From Bin87 sp026710825 (GTDB lineage Bacteria; Chloroflexota; Dehalococcoidia; Lucifugimonadales; UBA3495), in NCBI GenBank assembly GCA_965232815.1, contig OZ247427.1, positions 992,001 through 1,056,000 of the forward strand: 64,000 bases of DNA, in the 5' to 3' direction. The translations under genes were made by a program, and so were the position numbers. Below are positions 8,568 to 16,814 of this stretch, one piece after another. Numbering within the stretch: position 1 is the stretch's first letter; every line of letters starts with the position of its first letter. The notes below the pieces were generated by a model that was not told where the DNA came from, ran no database searches, and was given only the letters and a program-made list of their open reading frames with translations.

Positions 8568-8592
8568 GGTGGTTCGGCAGGCTCGCCATGAG
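8568..8592. repeat. Family C dispersed repeat, copy 2
   Basis: GGTGGTTCGGCAGGCTCGCC then ATGAG. It matches the element at 3351-3373 and the inverted copies at 58416-58480. It ends about 17 nt from the stop of the GMC oxidoreductase. Confidence 0.6.
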
Positions 8593-8609
8593 TCGGCTGG
8601 AACCGTCAG

Positions 8610-10136
8610 TTATTTGCCCTCGCGGATGAAGTCGGCGGCGCGTTCAGCCATCATGATGATGGTGGCGTTGGTGTTGGCGCGGACGATGTCGGGCATGACG
8701 GCGGCGTCGATGACGCGCAGGTTGCGCAGGCCGTGGACGTTGCAGTACTGGTCCACCACGGCCAGCGGGTCAGAGGACGGCCCCATCTTGCAGGAGACGG
8801 AGGCGTGGCCGGCGATGCCGGCGTTCTGCTGGAGCCAGGCGTCCAGCGAGTCGTCGGAGGCGAGGTCGGAGTCGGTGGGCGACAGGCGCTCGGCCAGCAG
8901 GTCGGCGAAGGCGGGATGCTCGAATACGGCGACGGTGCGGCGGACGGCGTCGCGGAACCGGTCAACGTCACGCGGGTCGGTGAGGAACTGGAAGTCGAGG
9001 TGGGGCTGCACGTCAACGTCGGCGGAGGTGAGGGTCAGGATGCCCTCGCTGTAGGGGTATTCGAGGCGGCAACCGACGCGGATGTTGGGGGCCGTGGGGC
9101 TCTCGGGGTAGGAAGTGGTGGGCTGCACCTGGATGTCGTTGCGCTCGTTGTAACCGTTGGCGGTGAAGCGCAGGCCGACCTGGTTGCGCGGCGCGTCGGG
9201 CGCGAGGTGGTGGTCGGGCTGCGAGCGGTACACGATGGACACCGACGGGTGGTTCTTCATGCTGCGGCCCACGCCGGGCAGGTCGTGGATTGGCTCGATG
9301 CCGACGGATCGCAGGTGGTCGGCGGGTCCGACGCCGGAGAGCATCAGCAGTTGGGGTGATGCGATTGCGCCGCCGGCCAGGATGATCTGGTCGCCGTCGA
9401 CGATGAAGGACTCGCCGTTGCTCTCGACTTCCACGCCAGTGGCTTTGTCGCCGTCGAACACGACGCATTTGGCGGTCACGTTGGCGCGGATGGTGAGGTT
9501 GAGGCGGTGGCGGCAGGCGTCGAGGTAGGTGATGGCGGTGCTCATGCGGACGCCGCCCGGGTTGTTGAGGGGCACCTGGCCCACGCCGGTGGAGTCCGGA
9601 TGGTTCATGTCGGGATCGTCGGGAAAGCCGGCGTCGCGGCAGGCCTGGTAGAAGGCGGCGTGCAGGGGCAGCCAGTCCTCGCGGGAGTGCCGCCACACGG
9701 GGATGGGGCCGTCGGTGCCGTGGAAATCGTCGCGGATGTCGGCGTCGTTTTCCAGGCGGCGGAAGTAGGGCAGCGTCTTCTGGTATGCCCACTCGTCGTT
9801 GCCGGCGGCGGCCCAGGCGTCGAAGTCCGCGGGCGCGCCGCGCAGCAGGATCTGGTGGTTGATGGCGCTGCTGCCTCCCGTCACCCTGCCGCGGGCGACG
9901 TGGATGGGGCGCGGATTCTGGGGCGTGGACTGGCCCACGAATGACCAGTTGTGGGCCGCGCCTTCCTCGGATGCAGCCTGGTTCATGTCGTGCTTGAGTT
10001 CGGCGGGAAGCTGGTCGAAGGTGTAGTCGGGGCCCGCCTCTAGGAGCAGGACGGAGCGGCCGGGGTCCTCAGAGAGTCGGTTGGCAAGAACGCAACCGGC
10101 GGAGCCGGCGCCGATGATGATGACGTCGTATTTCAT
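8610..10136 (-). CDS. GMC family FAD oxidoreductase (choline dehydrogenase-like)
   Basis: 508 residues, the normal length for soluble GMC alcohol oxidoreductases. The FAD-binding GAGSAGCVLANRLSE motif is at the N-terminus and the GMC signatures GRVTGGSSAINHQILLRG and GGAIASPQLLMLSGVGP follow. The catalytic His is in GHASVSCKMG and the second residue (Asn) in RANTNATIIMM, giving the common His-Asn pair. It should oxidise a primary alcohol to an aldehyde with electrons passed on from FAD. The substrate is not predictable; a choline role would need betaine genes, which are absent nearby. The ATG is preceded by AGGTGG. Confidence 0.92.
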   Translation of the reverse strand: MKYDVIIIGAGSAGCVLANRLSEDPGRSVLLLEAGPDYTFDQLPAELKHDMNQAASEEGAAHNWSFVGQSTPQNPRPIHVARGRVTGGSSAINHQILLRGAPADFDAWAAAGNDEWAYQKTLPYFRRLENDADIRDDFHGTDGPIPVWRHSREDWLPLHAAFYQACRDAGFPDDPDMNHPDSTGVGQVPLNNPGGVRMSTAITYLDACRHRLNLTIRANVTAKCVVFDGDKATGVEVESNGESFIVDGDQIILAGGAIASPQLLMLSGVGPADHLRSVGIEPIHDLPGVGRSMKNHPSVSIVYRSQPDHHLAPDAPRNQVGLRFTANGYNERNDIQVQPTTSYPESPTAPNIRVGCRLEYPYSEGILTLTSADVDVQPHLDFQFLTDPRDVDRFRDAVRRTVAVFEHPAFADLLAERLSPTDSDLASDDSLDAWLQQNAGIAGHASVSCKMGPSSDPLAVVDQYCNVHGLRNLRVIDAAVMPDIVRANTNATIIMMAERAADFIREGK

Positions 10137-10203
10137 TTGGCAACCACCTAATCTATTCCTCGAACGCTGCCCGAACCGTTCCAGATACGATCACCGGCCA
10201 GAG

Positions 10204-10707
10204 CTACTCACCGTTATTGGCCGACTCACGCTCCAACTGCTCCAAGATCTGTGCTGCTAACTCAGGGTTTTCTCGAACGACTTGAGCAGTCAACGCAAGA
10301 TTTTCCCGGATCATCTGATCTTTCAGTGTCAGATTCTCCTGGACCACTTGAGCCGTCAACTCGGGGTTTTCCCGGATAACTTGAGCTGCCAGATCGCTAT
10401 TGTCGCTTACGATTCGGACGGCATTGGCATTCCGTTCCTGCTTTCTTTCATGCACGTAATTGAGGACTGCCGCTAACGTGTAAAACATTGTCTGACCTCC
10501 CAGATCAACAACAACTGCCGTCATACCGTACAGGATCACGCCTACTCCAGCGTACACCGCCAGCGCATCGACGTCTGCAACGGTTACCAAGCGACCAAAT
10601 CTCCAAACCGTTACCCCGTACGTAGTAGCGCCGGCGCCGAACGGCGACGCCAGGAAGTGCAGCCGCAGCACCCTGTCTTGCGTTAACCATTGTCGCAACC
10701 TCTCCAC
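10204..10707 (-). CDS. Membrane protein with hendecad coiled-coil repeats
   Basis: 167 residues. Two hydrophobic segments (about 46-68 and 73-84) follow a basic N-terminus. After a charged stretch come four 11-residue repeats at 111-154 with consensus I/V-R-E-N-P-E-L-T-A-Q-V, predicted as a right-handed coiled coil; the DNA shows the matching 33-bp units. No family is recognised. The start is GTG. No Shine-Dalgarno is visible, but a TACAAT box ends 6 nt before the GTG, so the message may be leaderless. Confidence 0.6.
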   Translation of the reverse strand: MERLRQWLTQDRVLRLHFLASPFGAGATTYGVTVWRFGRLVTVADVDALAVYAGVGVILYGMTAVVVDLGGQTMFYTLAAVLNYVHERKQERNANAVRIVSDNSDLAAQVIRENPELTAQVVQENLTLKDQMIRENLALTAQVVRENPELAAQILEQLERESANNGE

Positions 10708-10713
10708 GCCAGC

Positions 10714-10719
10714 ATTGTA
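10714..10719 (-). promoter_or_regulatory. -10 box (TACAAT), possible leaderless start
   Basis: On the minus strand TACAAT ends 6 nt before the GTG start of the coiled-coil membrane protein, placing the expected transcription start at or next to the start codon. Confidence 0.4.
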
Positions 10720-10860
10720 TCAAACACACCGGTCGCAACAGCCATTTATTGTGTCGTTTATTTGTTGCGAGCCGGTGTGTTAAATCGTTAGTTTGCATTC
10801 AGGATGTAATTGTTGTTCATTTGACGTCGGTTTGCCTGAGATGTCTCCCGTGCTTTGTGG

Positions 10861-11877
10861 TCATGCCTGGATCCGGTACGCGCGGGCGGCGGTGTCGTGG
10901 AGGAGGTTGGCGCGCTCGGTGGGGCTGTAGCCCTGCGACATGCGCTTGAAGGCGTTGTACATCACGTTGTAGGAGAAGGACACCTTGTCGGGCGGGAAGT
11001 TGCTCTCGAACATGCAGCGGTCGGGGCCGAACTGCTCGATGCAGTAGTTCATCCACGGGGCCATGGCCTCGGCCAGTTCCTCGGAGCCGATGGGAATGTC
11101 GCGGGCGTGCCAGCCGAACCCCCAGCGGGGCATTCCCAGGCCGCCCAGCTTGCAGACGACGTTGGGATTCTGCGCCACTGCGGCGATGCCCTCGTGCCAC
11201 GCGGGGATCACCTCGTCGTCCTTGCCGGCGTAGATGCCGGTGCGGGAGACGCCGCCGACGTGGTTGAGGATGATGGTCACCTCGGGCACGGCGCGGGCGA
11301 ACTCGGCGACCTCCGGCAATTGCGGGAAGGACAGCATGATATCCAGCGACAGGCCCATGCGGGCGAGGACGCGCGCGCCGGCGCGGAAGGTCTCGTTGGC
11401 GAGGATACCGGGAGTCTCGCGGTCGTCGATGGACGGGTCCGGACTCCAGGTGACGTTGTGGCGGATGCCCTTGAAGCGGTTGGGACTGGCGGCTTGCAAC
11501 GCCTCCAGCACGGGCGCGACGTTGTCACCAAGCTTGAGGTCGGCGTGGCCGACGATGGCGGCGGCGGCGCGGGCCTCCCCGTAGGTTCCGCTGGCGCTGG
11601 CGGCGGCGAGACCCTGCACGAACTCGACCTCGCCCACGGGCTTGAGTTCGTCGGGTCCGTCGGCGCGGTACATGGAGCGGGCCTCGACGAACACGGTGGA
11701 GCGGACGTTGTGTCCGGAGTCGAGGTCGGCCATCAGTTCATGGAGGAGGTAGCGCTGGTAGGGTACGCTGCCCAACCGGCCGTCCCAGAAGTGGTGGTGC
11801 GGGTCGCAGAGGGGGATGTCGGGCTCGATGGGGTCTTCCTGGGTCAGGGCCAGCCAGTCGTTGCTTCCAAAGGGCAT
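10861..11877 (-). CDS. Amidohydrolase family protein (COG3618-like)
   Basis: A TIM-barrel metal-dependent hydrolase of 338 residues. DPHHHFWD at 25-32 supplies the N-terminal metal-binding histidines (H27-H29), NHVGG a middle His, and FESNFPPDK the C-terminal acid region typical of 2-pyrone-4,6-dicarboxylate lactonase-like and decarboxylase-like members. It probably hydrolyses a lactone or decarboxylates a ring-cleavage product. The start is firm: AGGAGG 8 nt before the ATG. It stands alone on the minus strand between an orphan membrane protein and a Uma2 gene. Confidence 0.87.
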   Translation of the reverse strand: MPFGSNDWLALTQEDPIEPDIPLCDPHHHFWDGRLGSVPYQRYLLHELMADLDSGHNVRSTVFVEARSMYRADGPDELKPVGEVEFVQGLAAASASGTYGEARAAAAIVGHADLKLGDNVAPVLEALQAASPNRFKGIRHNVTWSPDPSIDDRETPGILANETFRAGARVLARMGLSLDIMLSFPQLPEVAEFARAVPEVTIILNHVGGVSRTGIYAGKDDEVIPAWHEGIAAVAQNPNVVCKLGGLGMPRWGFGWHARDIPIGSEELAEAMAPWMNYCIEQFGPDRCMFESNFPPDKVSFSYNVMYNAFKRMSQGYSPTERANLLHDTAARAYRIQA

Positions 11878-11979
11878 GGTGTTTCCTCCTGGGCGGGTTG
11901 GCGCGGGCGCGAGATCGGTCAGACTCGACCTGTTGGATGCGTGGTACGCCGAAGGCGGATGTTGGCGCGAGGCGGGATG

Positions 11980-12663
11980 TTACGACTCTCGGAGACGCCG
12001 GAGTTTTTCTTCCAATTCTTGAACCCGGGCCTCGGCCTGGATGCGGGCCGATCGCTCATCTTCCAGGGTGGCGATGTGGAGTCCGGTTTCAGGGTCGAAC
12101 CACTCCAAGCGTCCGCGGTTCCAACGGAGGTTGAGGTTCAGTACCGCGCTGTACCCTTGCAGCACTCCATCAGGCAGTTCCTGGATTGGCAGGGATTCGT
12201 AACGGCCATCGACGAGCCGATCGCCGGCCAGCCGCGCCCCATGGAACTCGCCCGTTTCGTCAAAACGCCAGTATTCCGGAATGCCCAGCCCTGCGTAATG
12301 CTCCCGCTTTTCGACCACGTCGATTCGCCCCGTGCTTCTGGACGCGATCTCCAGCGCAAAGTCCGGCGGCTTCCCCTGTTCGGAAATGATGTAGGCGTTC
12401 GTCTGATAGTACGCCGCCGGGTCCACGCCGAAGGCGACGAACATATCGGGGAAACGCAGGCCGGTGATGTCCGTGGTGGGCACCGGACTCATGTAATGAT
12501 CGCCGCCGACTAGAGTGGTTTCGGGTTTGCCAAGGTGCTGGACCAGCAGGTACACGCTGCCGGTGGCGGCCAGATGGTTGAAAGCGGTCATCTTGTCGGG
12601 CGGATGCTCGGGCGGATCCGGCAGTTGGTAAAGGCTTGCCGATTTGGGGGTTTGCGTGGTCAT
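11980..12663 (-). CDS. Uma2 family endonuclease-like protein (DUF820)
   Basis: 227 residues with the PD-(D/E)XK pattern of the Uma2/DUF820 family: an acidic residue in DMFVAFGVD, then PDFALEIASRST and a Lys in VVEKREHYAGLGIPEYW. The C-terminus after about residue 195 is a coiled coil (EARVQELEEKLRRLRES). Uma2 proteins are abundant in cyanobacteria and Chloroflexota and presumed to be nucleases of unknown target. GAGG lies 8 nt before the ATG. Confidence 0.85.
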   Translation of the reverse strand: MTTQTPKSASLYQLPDPPEHPPDKMTAFNHLAATGSVYLLVQHLGKPETTLVGGDHYMSPVPTTDITGLRFPDMFVAFGVDPAAYYQTNAYIISEQGKPPDFALEIASRSTGRIDVVEKREHYAGLGIPEYWRFDETGEFHGARLAGDRLVDGRYESLPIQELPDGVLQGYSAVLNLNLRWNRGRLEWFDPETGLHIATLEDERSARIQAEARVQELEEKLRRLRES

Positions 12664-12808
12664 GCTGAACCTCGGGGCCAGCGCGGGGGCCGGATTATGG
12701 CCGAACGGGCCCGTGCGTCGGATTATACCGAACCGGGCGGGGTCGTCGTGGGCGCAATGATACCACCCAAATCGGGGGCATCCCGAACGGCGGGAATGGC
12801 GGCCGCGG

Positions 12809-14041
12809 GTGTATCATCCGCCAATCGTGACGGTTATCGGGAATTGGGCGGCCTCGCTGCGCTTCAGGGATTTTCGCCTGCTCTGGCTATCGACGGTCTT
12901 TTACTCCCTGGCCACGGGAATGGAGCAGGTGTCGGTCGGGTGGTTGATCTACGAGTTGACGGGGTCGGAGTTCATGGTGGGCGTGGGCGCGGGCGCGCGG
13001 ATGCTGCCATTTTTCGTGCTGGGCATGCTGTCAGGCGCGATAGCGGACCGCTGGGACCGGCGGACCCTGCTGCGGATCGGCACCGTGGGAGCATCGGCAG
13101 CGGCGTTGACGATGGCGCTCCTGCTGCTGTTCGACCTGGCCAACGAATGGGTCATCATCGGGCTGGTGGTGGCGCTGGGCAGCGCGATGGCGTTCACCAT
13201 CACGGTGCGGCAGACGTTCACCTACGACATCGTGGGGTCAGGCCACGCGCTGAACGGGCTGGCGCTGGGGGCGATGGCGATGCAGGGCGGCGGGATCGTC
13301 GGGTCGCTGGTGTCGGGAGCGGTGATCGAGTTCGTGGGTCCGGGCTGGCAGTTCCTGGCGTCGGCGGGGGCCTATCTGCTGTCCGCCGCCGCGACGCTGG
13401 CAATCGCCAATCCGGGACGGTCGCTGCGCACGTCGGCCGAGTCGGTGCTGCGGAACCTGGTGGGGTATGCACGCTTGATGCGCGAACACCGGCTCATGAT
13501 GGTGTTGATGGTGCTGACGGCGACGACGGAGGTTTTGGGGTTCACGCACATGACGCTGCTGCCGGTATTCGCCAAGGACGTGCTGATGGTTGGCCCGGTG
13601 GGTCTGAGCATCATGACGGCGGGACGACAGGCCGGCGGGCTGATGGGCTTGTGGCTGCTGGCCGGGTTGGGCTCCAGGGGCAGGAAAGGTCTGTTGACGT
13701 TCGCCACGGCCATCGGGTTTGGCCTGGGACTGATGGCGTTCTCGCTCACTACCAACATCTACACATTCATAGCAGTGTTGCTGGTGGTGAACGCGTGCGC
13801 GATGGCGGTGGACACGCTGTACAAGGCGCTGATGCAGGACCTGGTGCCCGACGAGGAACGCGGCCGAGCGATGGGCACGTGGGTGTTGAGCGTCGGATTC
13901 GCGCCGGTGGGCCACGTGGGGGTCGGCGCGCTGGCCGGCGTGGTGGGCGCCCCGGGCGCGCTGCTGATCAACGGGGCAATTCTGGCGGGTTTGAACGTGG
14001 TGACGGGCCTGAGCCTGCCGAAGATACGGCGGTTGGAGTGA
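12809..14041 (+). CDS. MFS transporter, EntS-like exporter
   Basis: About 410 residues with 10-12 hydrophobic segments. The loop-2 motif GMLSGAIADRWDRRTLL is the major-facilitator signature. The N-terminal LRFRDFRLLWLSTVFYSLATGMEQ region matches the DHA3/enterobactin-exporter group, so export of a small molecule is the best guess. The start is GTG, either 12809 or 12827; the latter follows TATCAT by 9 nt. The stop lies 1 nt before the start of the META lipoprotein, so the two are coupled. The last 26 codons are repeated as a decayed fragment at 15389-15478. Confidence 0.88.
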   Translation: MYHPPIVTVIGNWAASLRFRDFRLLWLSTVFYSLATGMEQVSVGWLIYELTGSEFMVGVGAGARMLPFFVLGMLSGAIADRWDRRTLLRIGTVGASAAALTMALLLLFDLANEWVIIGLVVALGSAMAFTITVRQTFTYDIVGSGHALNGLALGAMAMQGGGIVGSLVSGAVIEFVGPGWQFLASAGAYLLSAAATLAIANPGRSLRTSAESVLRNLVGYARLMREHRLMMVLMVLTATTEVLGFTHMTLLPVFAKDVLMVGPVGLSIMTAGRQAGGLMGLWLLAGLGSRGRKGLLTFATAIGFGLGLMAFSLTTNIYTFIAVLLVVNACAMAVDTLYKALMQDLVPDEERGRAMGTWVLSVGFAPVGHVGVGALAGVVGAPGALLINGAILAGLNVVTGLSLPKIRRLE

Positions 14042-14042
14042 A

Positions 14043-15356
14043 ATGGACGAACGCGTTCGCAAAATGGGCCAACAGAAACGCGCCTTCGCAGCCCGGCTTG
14101 CCGTGGCCGCAATGATGACGATCATGCTGCTCCTCGGTATCGCCTGCGCCGGTCCGCAACCGACGCCGCATTTGGAGACTCGCACCGCTACCGTCGCCCC
14201 GGAGGCGAGCCCTGCCAGACTGCCAATCGACGGCGCGACGTGGATCCTGGAGTCCATCGACGGGCGACCGCCTATCGCCGACACCCACCTGACACTGACA
14301 TTTAATGAGCCGTGGTTCAGCGGATTCGACGGGTGCAATGATTTCGGAGGCCGGCACGAGTCCAGCCAACCGATCATCGAACGAGATGGAACGATTTCAT
14401 TGCCGGTGTATGCCATCACAGCAGCGGGCTGCCCGACACCGTCCATCCTCGACCAGGCCAAGCGTTATTTGGACGCCATTAAACAGGACGCCAGGGCTCG
14501 TGTCGTGGGTAATCAGTTACATGTGCTCGACGGTTCAGGTCAGGTCGTGTTGGTGTTCGTTCGGGAACAACCATTGCTCGGACAACCCGTGAATCTGGTA
14601 GGAACGAGTTGGCGGTTGGTGGACGACGATGCCATCTACGGCGGAGACGCGACGACAATCCTGTTCTTGAACTCATGGGCGGCCACAGGAGCCACCGTCT
14701 GCCGCGACTACAGCATCGGATACACGGCGTCCGAGGGGCGCATCCGGATACCATCCAAGGGCATGTCCGGTTCCAGTGAGCCGTGCTCAAGCGACATGTC
14801 ACGACAGGAGCACCAATTCATAGAGGACTTCGGATCGGCGGATGAATATTCCATCCGTCAGGGCGGCGGGTCTGAGCAGTTGGAGGTTCGCACCAGCCGG
14901 GGCAAGACGCTGACGTTCGAACCGTTGCCGCAGCCGGCCGACGACATATTCAGAGGGCAATGGCGCCTGATTCGGTTCCTGGAGAGCCGTTCGGATCGTT
15001 CAGGAATGCGGTGGCCGAGCAATACCGGCGTGGGTGTCAGCGAGAACATCACCGCCGCGTTCGATGAACGGTCCATAAGTGGGTCGCTCGGCCGCGGTTC
15101 CTGCGCGTACCGCGCAATCGGATCGGACGGAGCGCCACTGGTGGGGGCGGATGAAACAATCACCATCGCCGCCACACTGGTCACCGAGGATTCGTGCGAC
15201 GACGGGGTCAGCATCTCGCCCAAGCAGCAACGGTATCTGGATGCCCTGCCGACTGCGGAGCGGTACCGCATCTTCGGGGAAAGGTTGGCAATCCTCACAT
15301 CGGACGGCGGTGCGCTGGTGTTTCAACCTGAGCGGGATGCCTCCGGGGCCCAATAG
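14043..15356 (+). CDS. META-domain (HslJ-like) lipoprotein with three repeats
   Basis: 437 residues. A type II signal ends in LLLGIAC with the lipobox cysteine at 35, so the protein is lipid-anchored outside the membrane. Three META/HslJ-like domains follow, marked by ATWILESIDG (about 61-168), TSWRLVDD (about 190-290) and GQWRLIRFLE (about 305-430). Each carries a conserved Cys pair or a QQRYLDAL-type helix (AKRYLDAI, RQEHQF, KQQRYLDAL). META proteins are linked to heat tolerance or antibiotic resistance in other bacteria, but the mechanism is unknown. It is coupled to the MFS gene upstream. A frameshifted copy of its last ~37 codons lies at 16452-16563. Confidence 0.85.
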   Translation: MDERVRKMGQQKRAFAARLAVAAMMTIMLLLGIACAGPQPTPHLETRTATVAPEASPARLPIDGATWILESIDGRPPIADTHLTLTFNEPWFSGFDGCNDFGGRHESSQPIIERDGTISLPVYAITAAGCPTPSILDQAKRYLDAIKQDARARVVGNQLHVLDGSGQVVLVFVREQPLLGQPVNLVGTSWRLVDDDAIYGGDATTILFLNSWAATGATVCRDYSIGYTASEGRIRIPSKGMSGSSEPCSSDMSRQEHQFIEDFGSADEYSIRQGGGSEQLEVRTSRGKTLTFEPLPQPADDIFRGQWRLIRFLESRSDRSGMRWPSNTGVGVSENITAAFDERSISGSLGRGSCAYRAIGSDGAPLVGADETITIAATLVTEDSCDDGVSISPKQQRYLDALPTAERYRIFGERLAILTSDGGALVFQPERDASGAQ

Positions 15357-15388
15357 GTGCGCGCCGGGCCGCGAACGCCCCTACTCCA

Positions 15389-15478
15389 GCCATCGTGCTG
15401 TTGATCAACGGAGCGGTGCTGGCCGGCTTGACCGTGGTGACGGGAGTAGGGTTGCCGAGGATCCGGCGGTTGGAGTGA
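15389..15478 (+). pseudogene. Decayed 3' fragment of the MFS transporter gene
   Basis: From about 15392 the DNA encodes LLINGAVLAGLTVVTGVGLP then RIRRLE and a TGA. This is a near copy of the C-terminus of the MFS protein at 13960-14041 (LLINGAILAGLNVVTGLSLP, KIRRLE). Nothing upstream of it is MFS-like; it abuts the META gene stop. It is the tail of a lost second MFS copy. Confidence 0.8.
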
Positions 15479-15730
15479 GGGGAGTAGACCTGTTTCCGTG
15501 AGCAGTGAGGAAATTGCTTATCTTGAGGGTTTTCATGCGTTGGAGAAAGGGGCACGGTGGATAAATCGCCCATCTTGTATCGCGAATCGTGATAATCGCG
15601 CAAACGCTGAAAGATGGGAAGTTCAGCGCAGCACGGTCACCCCCAGGTAATCTCAGCTGTTTACCGTAACGGACCTGCCGCGGAACCACCATGATTCTAG
15701 GCGATTTAGAGTCGCTCTCCAAAACAAGGG

Positions 15731-16324
15731 TTATATGAGCCCCCCATAGGGATCATCGGGAGGCCATTCAGTGATCATCCTACGATCTCTCCAAGCATTC
15801 AAAAGCTTCTCGCTCGGCTTCCCACTTGCTTCACACCAGCCTTGACGAGATATTTGCAACACGGCGGAGGTCTCTTGCACGTAGTAACTACGGGAACATC
15901 CTGGATTAGAACACGTCCATTGCTCAGTGAAACTGCCATCTCCAGGCTTCCATCGTTCAAACGCCGAGACAGCATTAATCTCGTTTAGGCCTACATGTTC
16001 AGGTCGAAGATGTGGGCAGTCGTACCAAGGCTGTGCCGAAAACGGTATAACGTTTGGCGAAACCGTGTCAGCGACAGGAGATCCGAAATGAACGGTGGAC
16101 TGGTCTCGGGCTACAACTTGGGTTGATCCATCGCTGGATATCTGATTCGCGGTTGGTTCCCGGTTATCGGTATCGGTCTTCCGATCACGCCTGAACCAAC
16201 CCGCCACAGCAGAAACGATCGCGGCAACTACGGTTTCCAACGTTTCAAACACGTCAAGGGTTTTCCTGATGCACATCAGGGATATCTGGTATGGATGTAG
16301 GTCGAATGGATCCCGACACGACAT
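15731..16324 (-). CDS. Hypothetical protein with Cys/His-rich domain
   Basis: 197 residues, no family recognised. The N-terminus has a short hydrophobic segment (ETVVAAIVSAVAGWF, about 30-45) followed by a polar linker. The C-terminal half (from about 98) has CPHLRPEHV, then CSNPGC and a later WCEASG, a spacing that could bind a metal. No Shine-Dalgarno is clear for the ATG at 16324 or for the internal ATG at 16276. Base composition is less GC-rich than the neighbouring cobQ, which hints at acquired DNA. It lies between two decayed duplication remnants. Confidence 0.5.
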   Translation of the reverse strand: MSCRDPFDLHPYQISLMCIRKTLDVFETLETVVAAIVSAVAGWFRRDRKTDTDNREPTANQISSDGSTQVVARDQSTVHFGSPVADTVSPNVIPFSAQPWYDCPHLRPEHVGLNEINAVSAFERWKPGDGSFTEQWTCSNPGCSRSYYVQETSAVLQISRQGWCEASGKPSEKLLNAWRDRRMITEWPPDDPYGGLI

Positions 16325-16451
16325 TCATACCCATAGGCCAACTTTATTGCACCAGTGTCCACCACCTCACCGGATGTGTCAATTTACAAATGGGGATTGG
16401 TTGTGGCGAACCCATTTCATGGCGAGCCCTTATAGAAGTCACAGGGCGGGT

Positions 16452-16563
16452 CTGACGGCTCACGAGCAACAGTATCTTGATCTTCTGGCGATCACGCGTC
16501 TTTGAGGACCGGTTGGTAATAGTGGCCGGAACGGGCGATGCGCTGATGTTTCAGTTGGAATGA
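16452..16563 (+). pseudogene. Frameshifted 3' fragment of the META lipoprotein gene
   Basis: LTAHEQQYLDLLAITR, then after a frame change VFEDRLVIVAGTGDALMFQL and E-stop, parallels the META lipoprotein end (SPKQQRYLDALPTAERYRIF, then GERLAILTSDGGALVFQPE). A small deletion in the middle shifts the frame. The rest of the copy is gone. The remaining sequence of 16325-16814 shows no gene. Confidence 0.75.
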
Positions 16564-16791
16564 GCTTTGGCTTGGAACCGCGCGCAACGTGTTCGGGCGG
16601 CAACCAATGAATATGACACGAGTGAACGCGGGCGGCAGGACGCAACGTCGCCTACCGTCCACTCCTGGTTTGACTGGCTCACCTAAGCGGACTACCTTAT
16701 TCGTGCCATGAATCATCTTATCGGTGGTTGAGGTCAGTGGTGGAAGATTGAGGTAGCCTGGAGTGCAGGGTCCGGCGATTGCCAAATGGGG

Positions 16792-16797
16792 TATGAT
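16792..16797 (+). promoter_or_regulatory. -10 box (TATGAT) of the cob operon
   Basis: TATGAT lies 17 nt before the cobQ ATG, and GGAGG (16804-16808) lies between them at 6 nt from the ATG. No cobalamin riboswitch is seen upstream. Confidence 0.4.
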
Positions 16798-16814
16798 TTC
16801 GGCGGAGGTTGCCG

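Noticed and set aside
10855..12513. A 552-codon plus-strand ORF opposite the amidohydrolase and Uma2 genes
   Set aside because: It is the complementary frame of two recognisable genes and has no ribosome site or motif; such long antisense frames are expected in GC-rich DNA.
12535..14115. A 526-codon plus-strand ORF overlapping the MFS gene
   Set aside because: Its protein is Gly/Arg/Ala-rich low complexity with no family pattern. It spans the divergent start region and lies out of phase with the MFS gene, which has clear membrane segments and the loop-2 motif.
16564..16814. Possible cobalamin riboswitch upstream of cobQ
   Set aside because: No B12-box-like element or long conserved stem was recognised; only a -10 box and ribosome site are visible.
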